Origin: Flavobacteriaceae bacterium
GTDB taxonomy: Bacteria > Bacteroidota > Bacteroidia > Flavobacteriales > Flavobacteriaceae
Assembly: GCA_030828025.1 (NCBI GenBank)
Contig: JAURDG010000015.1
Span: 1 to 13,509, forward strand
DNA: 13,509 nt
Reading direction: 5' to 3'
The notes under the pieces were generated by a model that did not search any database, was not told the origin of the DNA, and was given only the letters and a program-made list of their open reading frames with translations. The translations under genes were made by a program, and so were the position numbers. Of the stretch, positions 7,460 through 13,509 are shown one piece after another (the stretch's first letter is position 1; every line of letters begins with the position of its first letter).

Positions 7460-8224
7460 ATGCACGATTCACTCATAGAGTCAGGAGGTTATACGTATTT
7501 TGAGCAAGGGGAAGGGACTCCATTGATTATCCTACACGGTTTGATGGGTGGCCTAAGCAATTTTGATGGTGTAGCCAATCATTTTCCATCGTTGGGCTAC
7601 AAGGTCATTATCCCCATGCTTCCCATTTACGATTTACCCTTACTTAAAACCAATGTGAAACAGTTTGCCCTATATGTGCGTGATTTTATCAGCCATTTAG
7701 GTCTAGAAAAGGTGGTCTTGATCGGTAATTCACTAGGTGGTCATATTGGTTTACTTCACTCCAAGCTGTTTCCTGAAAAAGTTAAGGGTTTGATTTTAAC
7801 TGGCAGTTCTGGATTGTATGAAAATGCGATGGGCGAAAGCTATCCAAAGCGTGAGGACTATGCGTACATTAAGAGTAAAACAGAAGCCGTTTTTTATGAC
7901 CCAGAAATCGCTACAAAAGAGGTCGTTGACGATATTTTTGCAACGGTCAATGACAGAAGAAAATTGATCAAAATTCTTGCGATTGCCAAGAGTGCTATAC
8001 GCCACAACATGGCGAAAGATTTGCCAAATATCAACATCCCTACAGGCATTATTTGGGGCAAGCAAGACAGCGTTACACCGCCCAAAGTTGGTGAAGACTT
8101 TAACAAACTACTACCAAATTCTACACTGTATTGGATTGACAAATGTGGGCATGCACCCATGATGGAACATCCAGATAGATTCAATACGATTCTCGCAGGC
8201 TGGCTTTCAGAAAACAATATGTAG
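7460..8224 (+). CDS. alpha/beta-fold hydrolase, substrate unknown
   Basis: A 254-residue soluble alpha/beta hydrolase. Visible: the oxyanion-hole motif HGLMGG (26-31), the nucleophile elbow GNSLGG (89-94) with Ser91, a probable acid Asp203 in GKQDSVTPP, and the catalytic His231 in CGHAPMMEHP. The triad is complete, so it should be an active esterase, lipase-like enzyme or related hydrolase; nothing in the sequence fixes the substrate. There is no signal peptide, so it acts in the cytoplasm. The frame is open from GTG 7412, but the ATG at 7460 is preferred because a promoter box lies between the two. The next gene, engB, starts 2 bases after the stop, so they are probably cotranscribed. Confidence 0.92.
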   Translation: MHDSLIESGGYTYFEQGEGTPLIILHGLMGGLSNFDGVANHFPSLGYKVIIPMLPIYDLPLLKTNVKQFALYVRDFISHLGLEKVVLIGNSLGGHIGLLHSKLFPEKVKGLILTGSSGLYENAMGESYPKREDYAYIKSKTEAVFYDPEIATKEVVDDIFATVNDRRKLIKILAIAKSAIRHNMAKDLPNINIPTGIIWGKQDSVTPPKVGEDFNKLLPNSTLYWIDKCGHAPMMEHPDRFNTILAGWLSENNM

Positions 8225-8226
8225 TC

Positions 8227-8817
8227 ATGCGCATCAAGGATGCAATATTTGTCGTGAGCAACTCTAAGGTAAGCCTTTGTCCAAAGTCGTCCTTGCCTGA
8301 ATTTGCTTTTATCGGCAGATCCAATGTTGGCAAATCGTCTTTAATCAATATGCTTTGCGAACGAAAACGCTTGGCAAAAACTTCTGGACGTCCAGGAAAA
8401 ACCCAACTCATTAACCACTTTCTAATCAACCAAAAATGGCATTTGGTCGATTTGCCCGGATATGGTTATGCTCGGGTTTCAAAAAAGGACAAAAAGGAAT
8501 TTCAAAAATATATTACAGACTATTTTTTGGAGCGAAAGCAGTTGGTTACTGCCTTTGTGCTGATCGATATTCGCCATCAACCGCAACCTATTGACTTGGC
8601 ATTTATGGAATGGATGGGAGTTGCGCAAATTCCTTTTGCGCTAATTTTCACAAAAGCGGACAAGCTGCCTCAAAGTAAGATAGAAGCCACCGTGCACGAA
8701 TACATCGAGACCTTGCTGGCTGGTGCTTGGGCGGAAGCACCACCCTATTTTGTTAGTTCATCTTCATCGGGACTTGGCCGTGATGAACTGCTGGAATATA
8801 TTGAACAGTTCCTTTAG
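8227..8817 (+). CDS. engB: ribosome biogenesis GTPase EngB (YsxC/YihA)
   Basis: Small TRAFAC-class GTPase needed for late assembly of the 50S ribosomal subunit. It has 196 residues, the usual size. The G motifs are all present: G1 GRSNVGKS (30-37), the switch region SGRPGKTQ (53-60), G3 DLPG followed by YGYA (75-82), G4 TKAD (142-145) and a serine-rich G5 (SSSS, 177-180). The ATG sits 2 bases after the hydrolase stop, so the two genes probably form a transcription unit. At the 3' end its TAG stop interlocks with the stop of the convergent gldC over 4 bases, leaving no space for a terminator between them. Confidence 0.97.
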   Translation: MRIKDAIFVVSNSKVSLCPKSSLPEFAFIGRSNVGKSSLINMLCERKRLAKTSGRPGKTQLINHFLINQKWHLVDLPGYGYARVSKKDKKEFQKYITDYFLERKQLVTAFVLIDIRHQPQPIDLAFMEWMGVAQIPFALIFTKADKLPQSKIEATVHEYIETLLAGAWAEAPPYFVSSSSSGLGRDELLEYIEQFL

Positions 8818-9158
8818 TTTCCCTTTTTAACCGCTTTTAAATTTCGCTCTGCAGCAAAAAAGTCACAAAATTGCTGCATCGCCTCTGCCATTTGGGCATC
8901 ATCTGTTGCCTTGAGGTAAGACTCGCGAATACCCACAAGTGTTTGATGCACAAACACCTGCATTTGATCGACTGGCATTTCTTTAGTCCAAAGGTCAATG
9001 CGTGCACTTTCTTGATGGGCTTTGTCCCAAGAACTAAAGAAGAAAGCCTCCATGTCCTGATTGTTTACGCCTCCGTCGGGTGCCGACCATTTCATCTGAT
9101 CGGGAGTTTGATTTTCGTCTAAAACGACATCTAGTGTAATGGTTGTTTTTCGTTGCAT
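8814..9158 (-). CDS. gldC: gliding motility protein GldC
   Basis: A 114-residue soluble protein with no signal peptide or membrane helix, matching GldC of Flavobacterium johnsoniae in length and in the conserved stretches DENQTPDQMKWSAPDGG (14-30) and ARIDLWTKEMPVDQMQVF (52-69). GldC was identified through gliding mutants; its biochemical role is unknown. The gene follows gldB with a single base between stop and ATG, the same gene pair as in F. johnsoniae, so the two are probably translated from one mRNA. GldC is also common in Flavobacteriia that do not glide, so its presence does not prove motility. Confidence 0.93.
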   Translation of the reverse strand: MQRKTTITLDVVLDENQTPDQMKWSAPDGGVNNQDMEAFFFSSWDKAHQESARIDLWTKEMPVDQMQVFVHQTLVGIRESYLKATDDAQMAEAMQQFCDFFAAERNLKAVKKGN

Positions 9159-9159
9159 C

Positions 9160-10140
9160 TTAAGGTTTATATCTTGATTTTTTTAATATTTCTTGTGCAT
9201 CTGCTTCGAGCACTTCGTTGAGGGTTGCACCTGTTCGTTTTTGGTATGCCTGAACTATTCGATACCCAATCCATTGGCCTATTCTACCTGGTGAATTCTC
9301 ATCCAGAAAAGTATAAAACTTAGAAAATGGACTAGGTAATAAAAAGCGAAAACGAAGCCTGTCATCGGTAGAAAACAAAAGTTCATTGGCGATAAAATAA
9401 TCCCAAACTTCTTGTTCGTGCTCTTCCGCCCAAGCCCATTGTGCTGCTGTATATTGAATGTGTTGCTCTTTAGTCAAATCAGGAGCTAAATAGTCATGCA
9501 ACAACAAACGTTTTCCGTGCGTAACCATTTGCGTCAAAAAACTTCGGTCTTTAGGGTTGGGGACAAATCTTGGTGCGACTGCGTCGATCAATTCAGACTC
9601 GATATGCGAAGGGCTGAGTTTGCGTTTTATATACAAGGGAATCCCTTGATATAATTCGTGCTCTTCGCCAAGATAGGTATCTACGGACAGCAGCAACAAG
9701 CTGTCAGCATCCACGGCGCGCATTGAATAATCTACATCCGTTAGCAGCGTAATGACTTTTTTAGGGGTAGTCATTTCAGGAAAATAAAACGCAGCGTGCT
9801 GCAACACCGAGCTGATACGCTTTTCAAGTTTGACTGACGTTAACCTTTGTGAAGCGTGATACAGCACCAATTGGAGCGAATCTTTACGCTTGGCTTGCCA
9901 GATGGTATCGGGCGTTTGTGCAGGAAACAAATATGGAAAATCTTGTTTTAGTTTAGCTAATGGGATATCATCATCACCAAAAAAAAGCCGCTCAAAACGA
10001 ATGAATTCAAAAGATAATTCAGGAAGGTCAGCTTGTCTGGGATGTTTATTCGTGCAACTACTCAAGAATAAAAACAATAAAGTAACCGCTTTTAGGTGAA
10101 TGAAAAATGCCTTAATTTTACCGAACTTGTAGTTGTCCAT
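9160..10140 (-). CDS. gldB: gliding motility lipoprotein GldB
   Basis: A 326-residue lipoprotein. The N-terminus has basic residues followed by a hydrophobic run and the lipobox LSSC, making Cys29 the lipidated residue. The residues after Cys (TNKHPRQ) lack the acidic stretch used as a surface-export signal in Bacteroidetes, so it probably faces the periplasm. The mature part matches the GldB family (for example FEFIRFERLFF near residue 44 and DENSPGRIGQWIGYRIV near the C-terminus). GldB is required for gliding in F. johnsoniae; its biochemistry is unknown. The frame is open to 10191, but the ATG at 10140 gives a normal signal peptide and stays clear of nadE. gldC follows after 1 base. Confidence 0.93.
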   Translation of the reverse strand: MDNYKFGKIKAFFIHLKAVTLLFLFLSSCTNKHPRQADLPELSFEFIRFERLFFGDDDIPLAKLKQDFPYLFPAQTPDTIWQAKRKDSLQLVLYHASQRLTSVKLEKRISSVLQHAAFYFPEMTTPKKVITLLTDVDYSMRAVDADSLLLLSVDTYLGEEHELYQGIPLYIKRKLSPSHIESELIDAVAPRFVPNPKDRSFLTQMVTHGKRLLLHDYLAPDLTKEQHIQYTAAQWAWAEEHEQEVWDYFIANELLFSTDDRLRFRFLLPSPFSKFYTFLDENSPGRIGQWIGYRIVQAYQKRTGATLNEVLEADAQEILKKSRYKP

Positions 10141-10148
10141 AACGAGGA

Positions 10149-10165
10149 TAAAGATACAAATGCTA
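10149..10165 (-). promoter_or_regulatory. weak candidate promoter boxes for gldB in the 24-base divergent gap
   Basis: Two imperfect -7-like sequences are read on the minus strand: TATCTTTA (10156-10149), one mismatch to TAnnTTTG, and TAGCATTTG (10165-10157), the consensus with one extra spacer base. Only 24 bases separate the divergent starts of gldB and nadE, so their control elements must overlap each other or the coding regions. Neither box is convincing alone. Confidence 0.25.
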
Positions 10166-10953
10166 TGAAAAACAATCGGGTAATTGAACATATTGTGGAT
10201 TGGCTCAAAAATTATGCCTCCACAAACAAGATGAATGGGTTTGTTGTTGGGGTTTCTGGAGGGATAGATTCTGCGCTTACATCAACCTTATGTGCCAAAA
10301 CGGGCTTACCAACATTGTGTTTGGAAATGCCCATTAAACAGAAAAAAAATCAAGTTGATCGCGCCCAAAACCACATAAAATGGTTAAAAAAAAATTATCC
10401 GAATGTCACGGGAAAACGCATAAGCCTCGATCCGCTTTTTAAGACTTTTTCTGAACTGACAAGTCAAGATGATGACAGCGATGCCGCCTTGTTGTCTTTA
10501 GCCAATAGCCGCGCACGGATGCGCATGCTTACCCTTTATTATTATGCTGCGCGACATCGTTATTTGGTGGCTGGAACTGGCAATAAGGTTGAAGATTTTG
10601 GTGTTGGTTTTTATACCAAATACGGCGATGGTGGTGTGGACATCAGCCCCATTGCAGACTTGATGAAAACCGAAGTCTGGGCGCTAGCCAAGTCTTTGGG
10701 TGTCGCCTCAGAAATCATCCTAGCACCACCTACAGATGGTCTATGGGACGACGACAGAAATGATGAAGATCAGCTGGGTGCTACCTACAAAGAGTTGGAA
10801 TGGGCGATGAAACAACACGATGCTGGAAAAACACTAGACGATTTTGCTGGAAGAGAAAAAACGGTGATGCAAATCTTCTTAAAACACCACAACACAAATA
10901 AACACAAAATGGACCCCATCCCGGTCTGTAAAATTCACGACGAGCTTAGGTAA
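10165..10953 (+). CDS. nadE: NH3-dependent NAD+ synthetase NadE
   Basis: Catalyses the last step of NAD synthesis: nicotinic acid adenine dinucleotide, ATP and ammonia give NAD+. It has 262 residues. The ATP-pyrophosphatase loop SGGIDS is at residues 31-36 and the conserved GTGNKVEDFGVGFYTKYGDGG segment lies mid-protein. There is no N-terminal glutaminase (nitrilase-like) domain, so it is the ammonia-dependent form. The frame is open from 10096, but MKNNRVIEHIVDWLKNY at 10165 fits the usual start of flavobacterial NadE; an upstream start would run into gldB. A TAATTTTA at 10113-10120, one mismatch from the -7 consensus, could be its promoter but lies inside gldB. Confidence 0.96.
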   Translation: MKNNRVIEHIVDWLKNYASTNKMNGFVVGVSGGIDSALTSTLCAKTGLPTLCLEMPIKQKKNQVDRAQNHIKWLKKNYPNVTGKRISLDPLFKTFSELTSQDDDSDAALLSLANSRARMRMLTLYYYAARHRYLVAGTGNKVEDFGVGFYTKYGDGGVDISPIADLMKTEVWALAKSLGVASEIILAPPTDGLWDDDRNDEDQLGATYKELEWAMKQHDAGKTLDDFAGREKTVMQIFLKHHNTNKHKMDPIPVCKIHDELR

Positions 10954-10971
10954 ATTAAGCTTGTTTTTTTT
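10941..10971 (+). terminator. intrinsic terminator of nadE, with the stop codon in the loop
   Basis: An 8-pair stem (10941-10948 with 10956-10963, containing one G-U pair) encloses a 7-base loop and is followed by eight T residues (10964-10971). The left arm is the last coding sequence of nadE and the TAA stop lies in the loop. It should end nadE transcription and isolate the regulator gene downstream. Confidence 0.75.
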
Positions 10972-11009
10972 ATTGTGTGGTTATTATTAGACTAAAAAGC
11001 ATTTTTTTA

Positions 11010-11017
11010 TACTTTTA
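11010..11017 (+). promoter_or_regulatory. weak candidate -7 box for the response regulator gene
   Basis: TACTTTTA differs from TAnnTTTG only at the last base and lies 18 bases before the ATG at 11036. No -33 element is seen at the right distance. The nadE terminator just upstream implies that a promoter must lie in this 64-base stretch. Confidence 0.3.
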
Positions 11018-11035
11018 GCAATTAGAAAAAAGGCC

Positions 11036-11671
11036 ATGATTCGTGTGTTTGTTGCTGATTCCCACCCAATTATCTTTAAAGGTATCAAGGCTGTATTTCG
11101 TGATTCTACAGAAATAAGCATTGAGGGAAAAGGCGTGCATTATACTGAATTAGTCCATTTTCTTAAAACAAAAAAAGCGGATGTAGTGCTGCTCGAATTA
11201 GCCCTAATCGGCTTTGAAGGCATACACATCTTGGAGAAACTCAAAGAAAAATACACTAAAGTTAAATTCCTTGTTTTTAGTTCCCTTCAAGAAGAGATGT
11301 ATGCTGTCAGCGCACTAAAAGCGGGTGCTTCTGGGTATCTATCCAAGACCAATTCGCTTAGCCATTTACGGGAGGCGATATTAAAAGTAAGTAGCGGCGG
11401 TGTTTATATTACCAACGAGTTGGCAACCATCATTGCCTTTAACGAATCCAATCAAAATCCAAGAGCTGTTCTTGACAAACTTTCGGCTCGTGAAATTCAG
11501 GTACTGCGCCTTGTTGCTAAGGGCATTCGTAACAAAGAAATTGCCGCCACACTACAGATTAGCGACAAAACAGTCAGTACATATCGAGCACGCTTGATGA
11601 AAAAAATAGGTGCTAAAAACTTGGTTGAGTTGATTGAAAAAACCCAACACATAGATTTAGACCTGTACTAA
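11036..11671 (+). CDS. NarL/FixJ-type response regulator with a degenerate receiver domain
   Basis: A 211-residue DNA-binding regulator: N-terminal receiver domain (about 1-120) and C-terminal LuxR/GerE helix-turn-helix (about 148-205, LSAREIQVLRLVAKG followed by NKEIAATLQISDKTVSTYRARLMKKIG). The receiver keeps Asp8, a Ser at the switch position (82 or 83) and Lys104 in GYLSK, but the phospho-acceptor position holds Glu54 (VVLLELALIG, where VVLLDLxMPG is usual), and the second acid of the metal-binding pair is Ser9. It may therefore work without phosphorylation. No histidine kinase is adjacent. Targets cannot be read from the sequence. Its stop interlocks with that of the convergent dnaG over 4 bases. 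Confidence 0.93.
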   Translation: MIRVFVADSHPIIFKGIKAVFRDSTEISIEGKGVHYTELVHFLKTKKADVVLLELALIGFEGIHILEKLKEKYTKVKFLVFSSLQEEMYAVSALKAGASGYLSKTNSLSHLREAILKVSSGGVYITNELATIIAFNESNQNPRAVLDKLSAREIQVLRLVAKGIRNKEIAATLQISDKTVSTYRARLMKKIGAKNLVELIEKTQHIDLDLY

Positions 11672-13509
11672 ATCACTCGATTAAGTCGGTTGCCAAGCAA
11701 GATTTTTAACTTGTGATACGCAACAATTTCTTCCAATAAATCAGCGTGATGCGCTTCGTGATCTGCCTCTGTTAGGACTTGAAGTTCAGAAACCTTTTCT
11801 TCAATCAGCTGACACCTGAAACGCAAAATAACCTCATGAATCCAATTGGGTAAGCCTTTGGATTTGTCTCGCACAAAAATATTTTTTCGCTCCCAATCGT
11901 GTAGGTTGTGTTGCTCATCTTGGAGCAACAAATCGGATGCCTGAACAGCCAATTCTGGTGACAAGCTCGCCATAAATGCATCCATTTTAATGGTGCTATT
12001 TTCGTTTAGTGCATGTAAAATTTGGGGGTATAATTCCTTGAATGCAGCAGTAGAGAAATCAATTTCGTCTTGCTGGAGGTCTAAATAGACTTTTTCAAAG
12101 ACTTTTACATTTATTTCGGAGGTTACCATTGTTAAGTCCCCTGTCTTTTCGTCTGTTTTCAGTATGGGTTCTTTGAATAATACTTCTTCGTGTCCGTGAA
12201 GCAACAGTATCTTGATGATGGTTTTTTCCAGCTCATAACGAGTACTCACGCTGGGTAGTTGCTTTTCGGTTGGCACAACAGCCATCGGTTTTGTGGCTAT
12301 GGGTTGTTGTGTGTGTGTGTTTTTTTTCTGCGCAACTTGTGCCAAGGTTGCAAAAAGCACCTCCTCACTAATATCCATAAGCGCAGCGCAAGACCGAACA
12401 TAAACCTCTTGCTTAATGCGATCAGGAATTTTGGCAATGCTTTGCACCATTTCGCGAATGGTTTCCGCTTTTTTTATGGGGTCATGGGCAGCCTCATCGA
12501 CGAGAAGTGCGGCTTTAAACTGAATAAAGTCTTTAGATTGTTCCGACAGGAAAGCGGTCAGTTCGTCTTTACTGTGCTTTCGGGCAAAACTGTCTGGGTC
12601 ATCCCCTTCAGGAAAGGTACAGACACGCACATTCATACCTGCTTCTAAGATTAAATCAACTCCTCGAAGAGAAGCGCGCAAGCCAGCTGCGTCACCATCA
12701 AAAAGCACCGTGATATTGGTTGTCAATCGACGAATCAGACGAATCTGATCTGGAGTAAGTGCCGTTCCGGAAGAAGAAACAACGTTCGTAATTCCGCTTT
12801 GGTGCAACTGAATAACATCCGTATAACCCTCAACCAAAAAACAGTTATCTTCCTTGGCAATGGTCTTTTTTGCTTGATACAATCCATACAAGACTTTGCT
12901 CTTGTTGTAGATATCGCTTTCAGGAGAATTGACGTATTTGGCTGCTTTTTTGTCTTGGGTTAGGATACGTCCGCCAAAGCCCAATACGCGCCCCGACATG
13001 CTGTGAATAGGAAACATCACACGCCCTTTAAATCGGTCGAACTGCCGTTCCTCTTTAACTATGGTTAACCCTGTGCTTTCTAAAAAATCTATTTTGTAGC
13101 CTACCTTTAGGGCAGCATCCGTTAAGGCACTCCACTCATCGGGAGAATATCCCAATTGAAACTGCTTGATGGTATCGTCCGTAAAGCCACGCTCACGAAA
13201 ATAGCTCAGACCAATGGCGTTGCCTTGCGTTGTTTCCCAAAGGGCATCTTCAAAAAAACGAAGTGCAAAAGACGAAACCAAATACATGCTTTCCCGAGCG
13301 CTAGCGGCCGCTTTTTGCTCGTCGTTTTGTTGGGTTTCTTCAATTTCAATATTGTATTTTTTCGCCAAATAGCGAATGGCTTCGGGGTACGAAAAATGTT
13401 CGTGTTCCATCAAAAAGGCAACCACATTGCCGCCTTTGCCACTTGAAAAATCTTTCCAGATTTGTTTTACGGGCGACACCATAAAACTAGGTGATCGCTC
13501 ATCCGTAAA
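11668..13509 (-). CDS. dnaG: DNA primase DnaG (5' end cut by window edge)
   Basis: Makes RNA primers at the replication fork together with DnaB helicase. The visible 613 codons lack the true start, which is right of 13509; the Met at 13482 is internal (preceded by FTDERSPSF). Numbering from that Met: the end of the zinc-binding domain (1-20), the RNA-polymerase core (about 60-200), the TOPRIM domain with EGYTD (218-222), DGDAAG (262-267) and DDPDSF (294-299), then a C-terminal helicase-interaction region separated by a low-complexity linker (KKNTHTQQP). All TOPRIM acids are present, so it should be catalytically active. The zinc-finger ligand positions in view are substituted: Thr, Asp and Ser replace His, Cys and Cys. 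Confidence 0.96.
   Translation of the reverse strand, partial: FTDERSPSFMVSPVKQIWKDFSSGKGGNVVAFLMEHEHFSYPEAIRYLAKKYNIEIEETQQNDEQKAAASARESMYLVSSFALRFFEDALWETTQGNAIGLSYFRERGFTDDTIKQFQLGYSPDEWSALTDAALKVGYKIDFLESTGLTIVKEERQFDRFKGRVMFPIHSMSGRVLGFGGRILTQDKKAAKYVNSPESDIYNKSKVLYGLYQAKKTIAKEDNCFLVEGYTDVIQLHQSGITNVVSSSGTALTPDQIRLIRRLTTNITVLFDGDAAGLRASLRGVDLILEAGMNVRVCTFPEGDDPDSFARKHSKDELTAFLSEQSKDFIQFKAALLVDEAAHDPIKKAETIREMVQSIAKIPDRIKQEVYVRSCAALMDISEEVLFATLAQVAQKKNTHTQQPIATKPMAVVPTEKQLPSVSTRYELEKTIIKILLLHGHEEVLFKEPILKTDEKTGDLTMVTSEINVKVFEKVYLDLQQDEIDFSTAAFKELYPQILHALNENSTIKMDAFMASLSPELAVQASDLLLQDEQHNLHDWERKNIFVRDKSKGLPNWIHEVILRFRCQLIEEKVSELQVLTEADHEAHHADLLEEIVAYHKLKILLGNRLNRVI

Noticed and set aside
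7894..8217. 107-codon minus-strand frame inside the alpha/beta hydrolase gene
   Set aside because: Lies opposite the part coding for the catalytic Asp and His of the hydrolase; composition is explained by the plus-strand gene.
10096..10164. N-terminal extension of nadE overlapping gldB
   Set aside because: Not conserved in NadE and would overlap the gldB start on the other strand; MKNNRVIEHI is the typical N-terminus.

Overview
The window is a conserved chromosomal core region of a Bacteroidetes bacterium, most likely class Flavobacteriia. Three things point there: gldB and gldC (gliding-motility genes of this phylum) sit next to nadE; the division and cell-wall (dcw) cluster lacks murF between murE and mraY; and candidate promoters match the phylum's TAnnTTTG -7 box rather than a sigma-70 -10 box. 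No mobile element, tRNA, rRNA, CRISPR array or foreign-looking island was seen. No new multi-gene system is evident; the points of interest are details inside conserved genes and at gene boundaries.

Layout, left to right. (1) Positions 1-7241, minus strand: the first half of a dcw operon, read right to left as mraZ, rsmH, ftsL-like, ftsI, murE, mraY and murD, with murD cut by the left edge. Every junction overlaps, by 1 to 11 bases. (2) Positions 7242-7459: a divergent control region with three perfect 10-bp repeats plus a fourth copy, which look like the operator bound by MraZ, next to a -7 box for mraZ; an opposing promoter serves the next genes. (3) Positions 7460-8817, plus strand: an alpha/beta hydrolase of unknown substrate followed 2 bases later by the ribosome-assembly GTPase gene engB. 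(4) Positions 8814-10140, minus strand: gldB then gldC. (5) Positions 10165-10953, plus strand: nadE, closed by an intrinsic terminator. (6) Positions 11036-11671, plus strand: a NarL/FixJ-type response regulator whose receiver has lost the phospho-accepting Asp. (7) Positions 11668-13509, minus strand: dnaG primase, cut by the right edge, with visible zinc-finger ligand positions substituted.

Functionally, MurD and MurE build the cytoplasmic UDP-MurNAc-peptide, MraY attaches the precursor to the lipid carrier, and FtsI with FtsL cross-links peptidoglycan at the division site. RsmH methylates 16S rRNA, and MraZ probably controls the operon. EngB (50S assembly), NadE (NAD synthesis) and DnaG (replication priming) are housekeeping functions. 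GldB and GldC belong to the gliding/type IX secretion gene set, and are also found in Flavobacteriia that do not glide. Both convergent gene pairs (engB/gldC and regulator/dnaG) end with stop codons that interlock by 4 bases.
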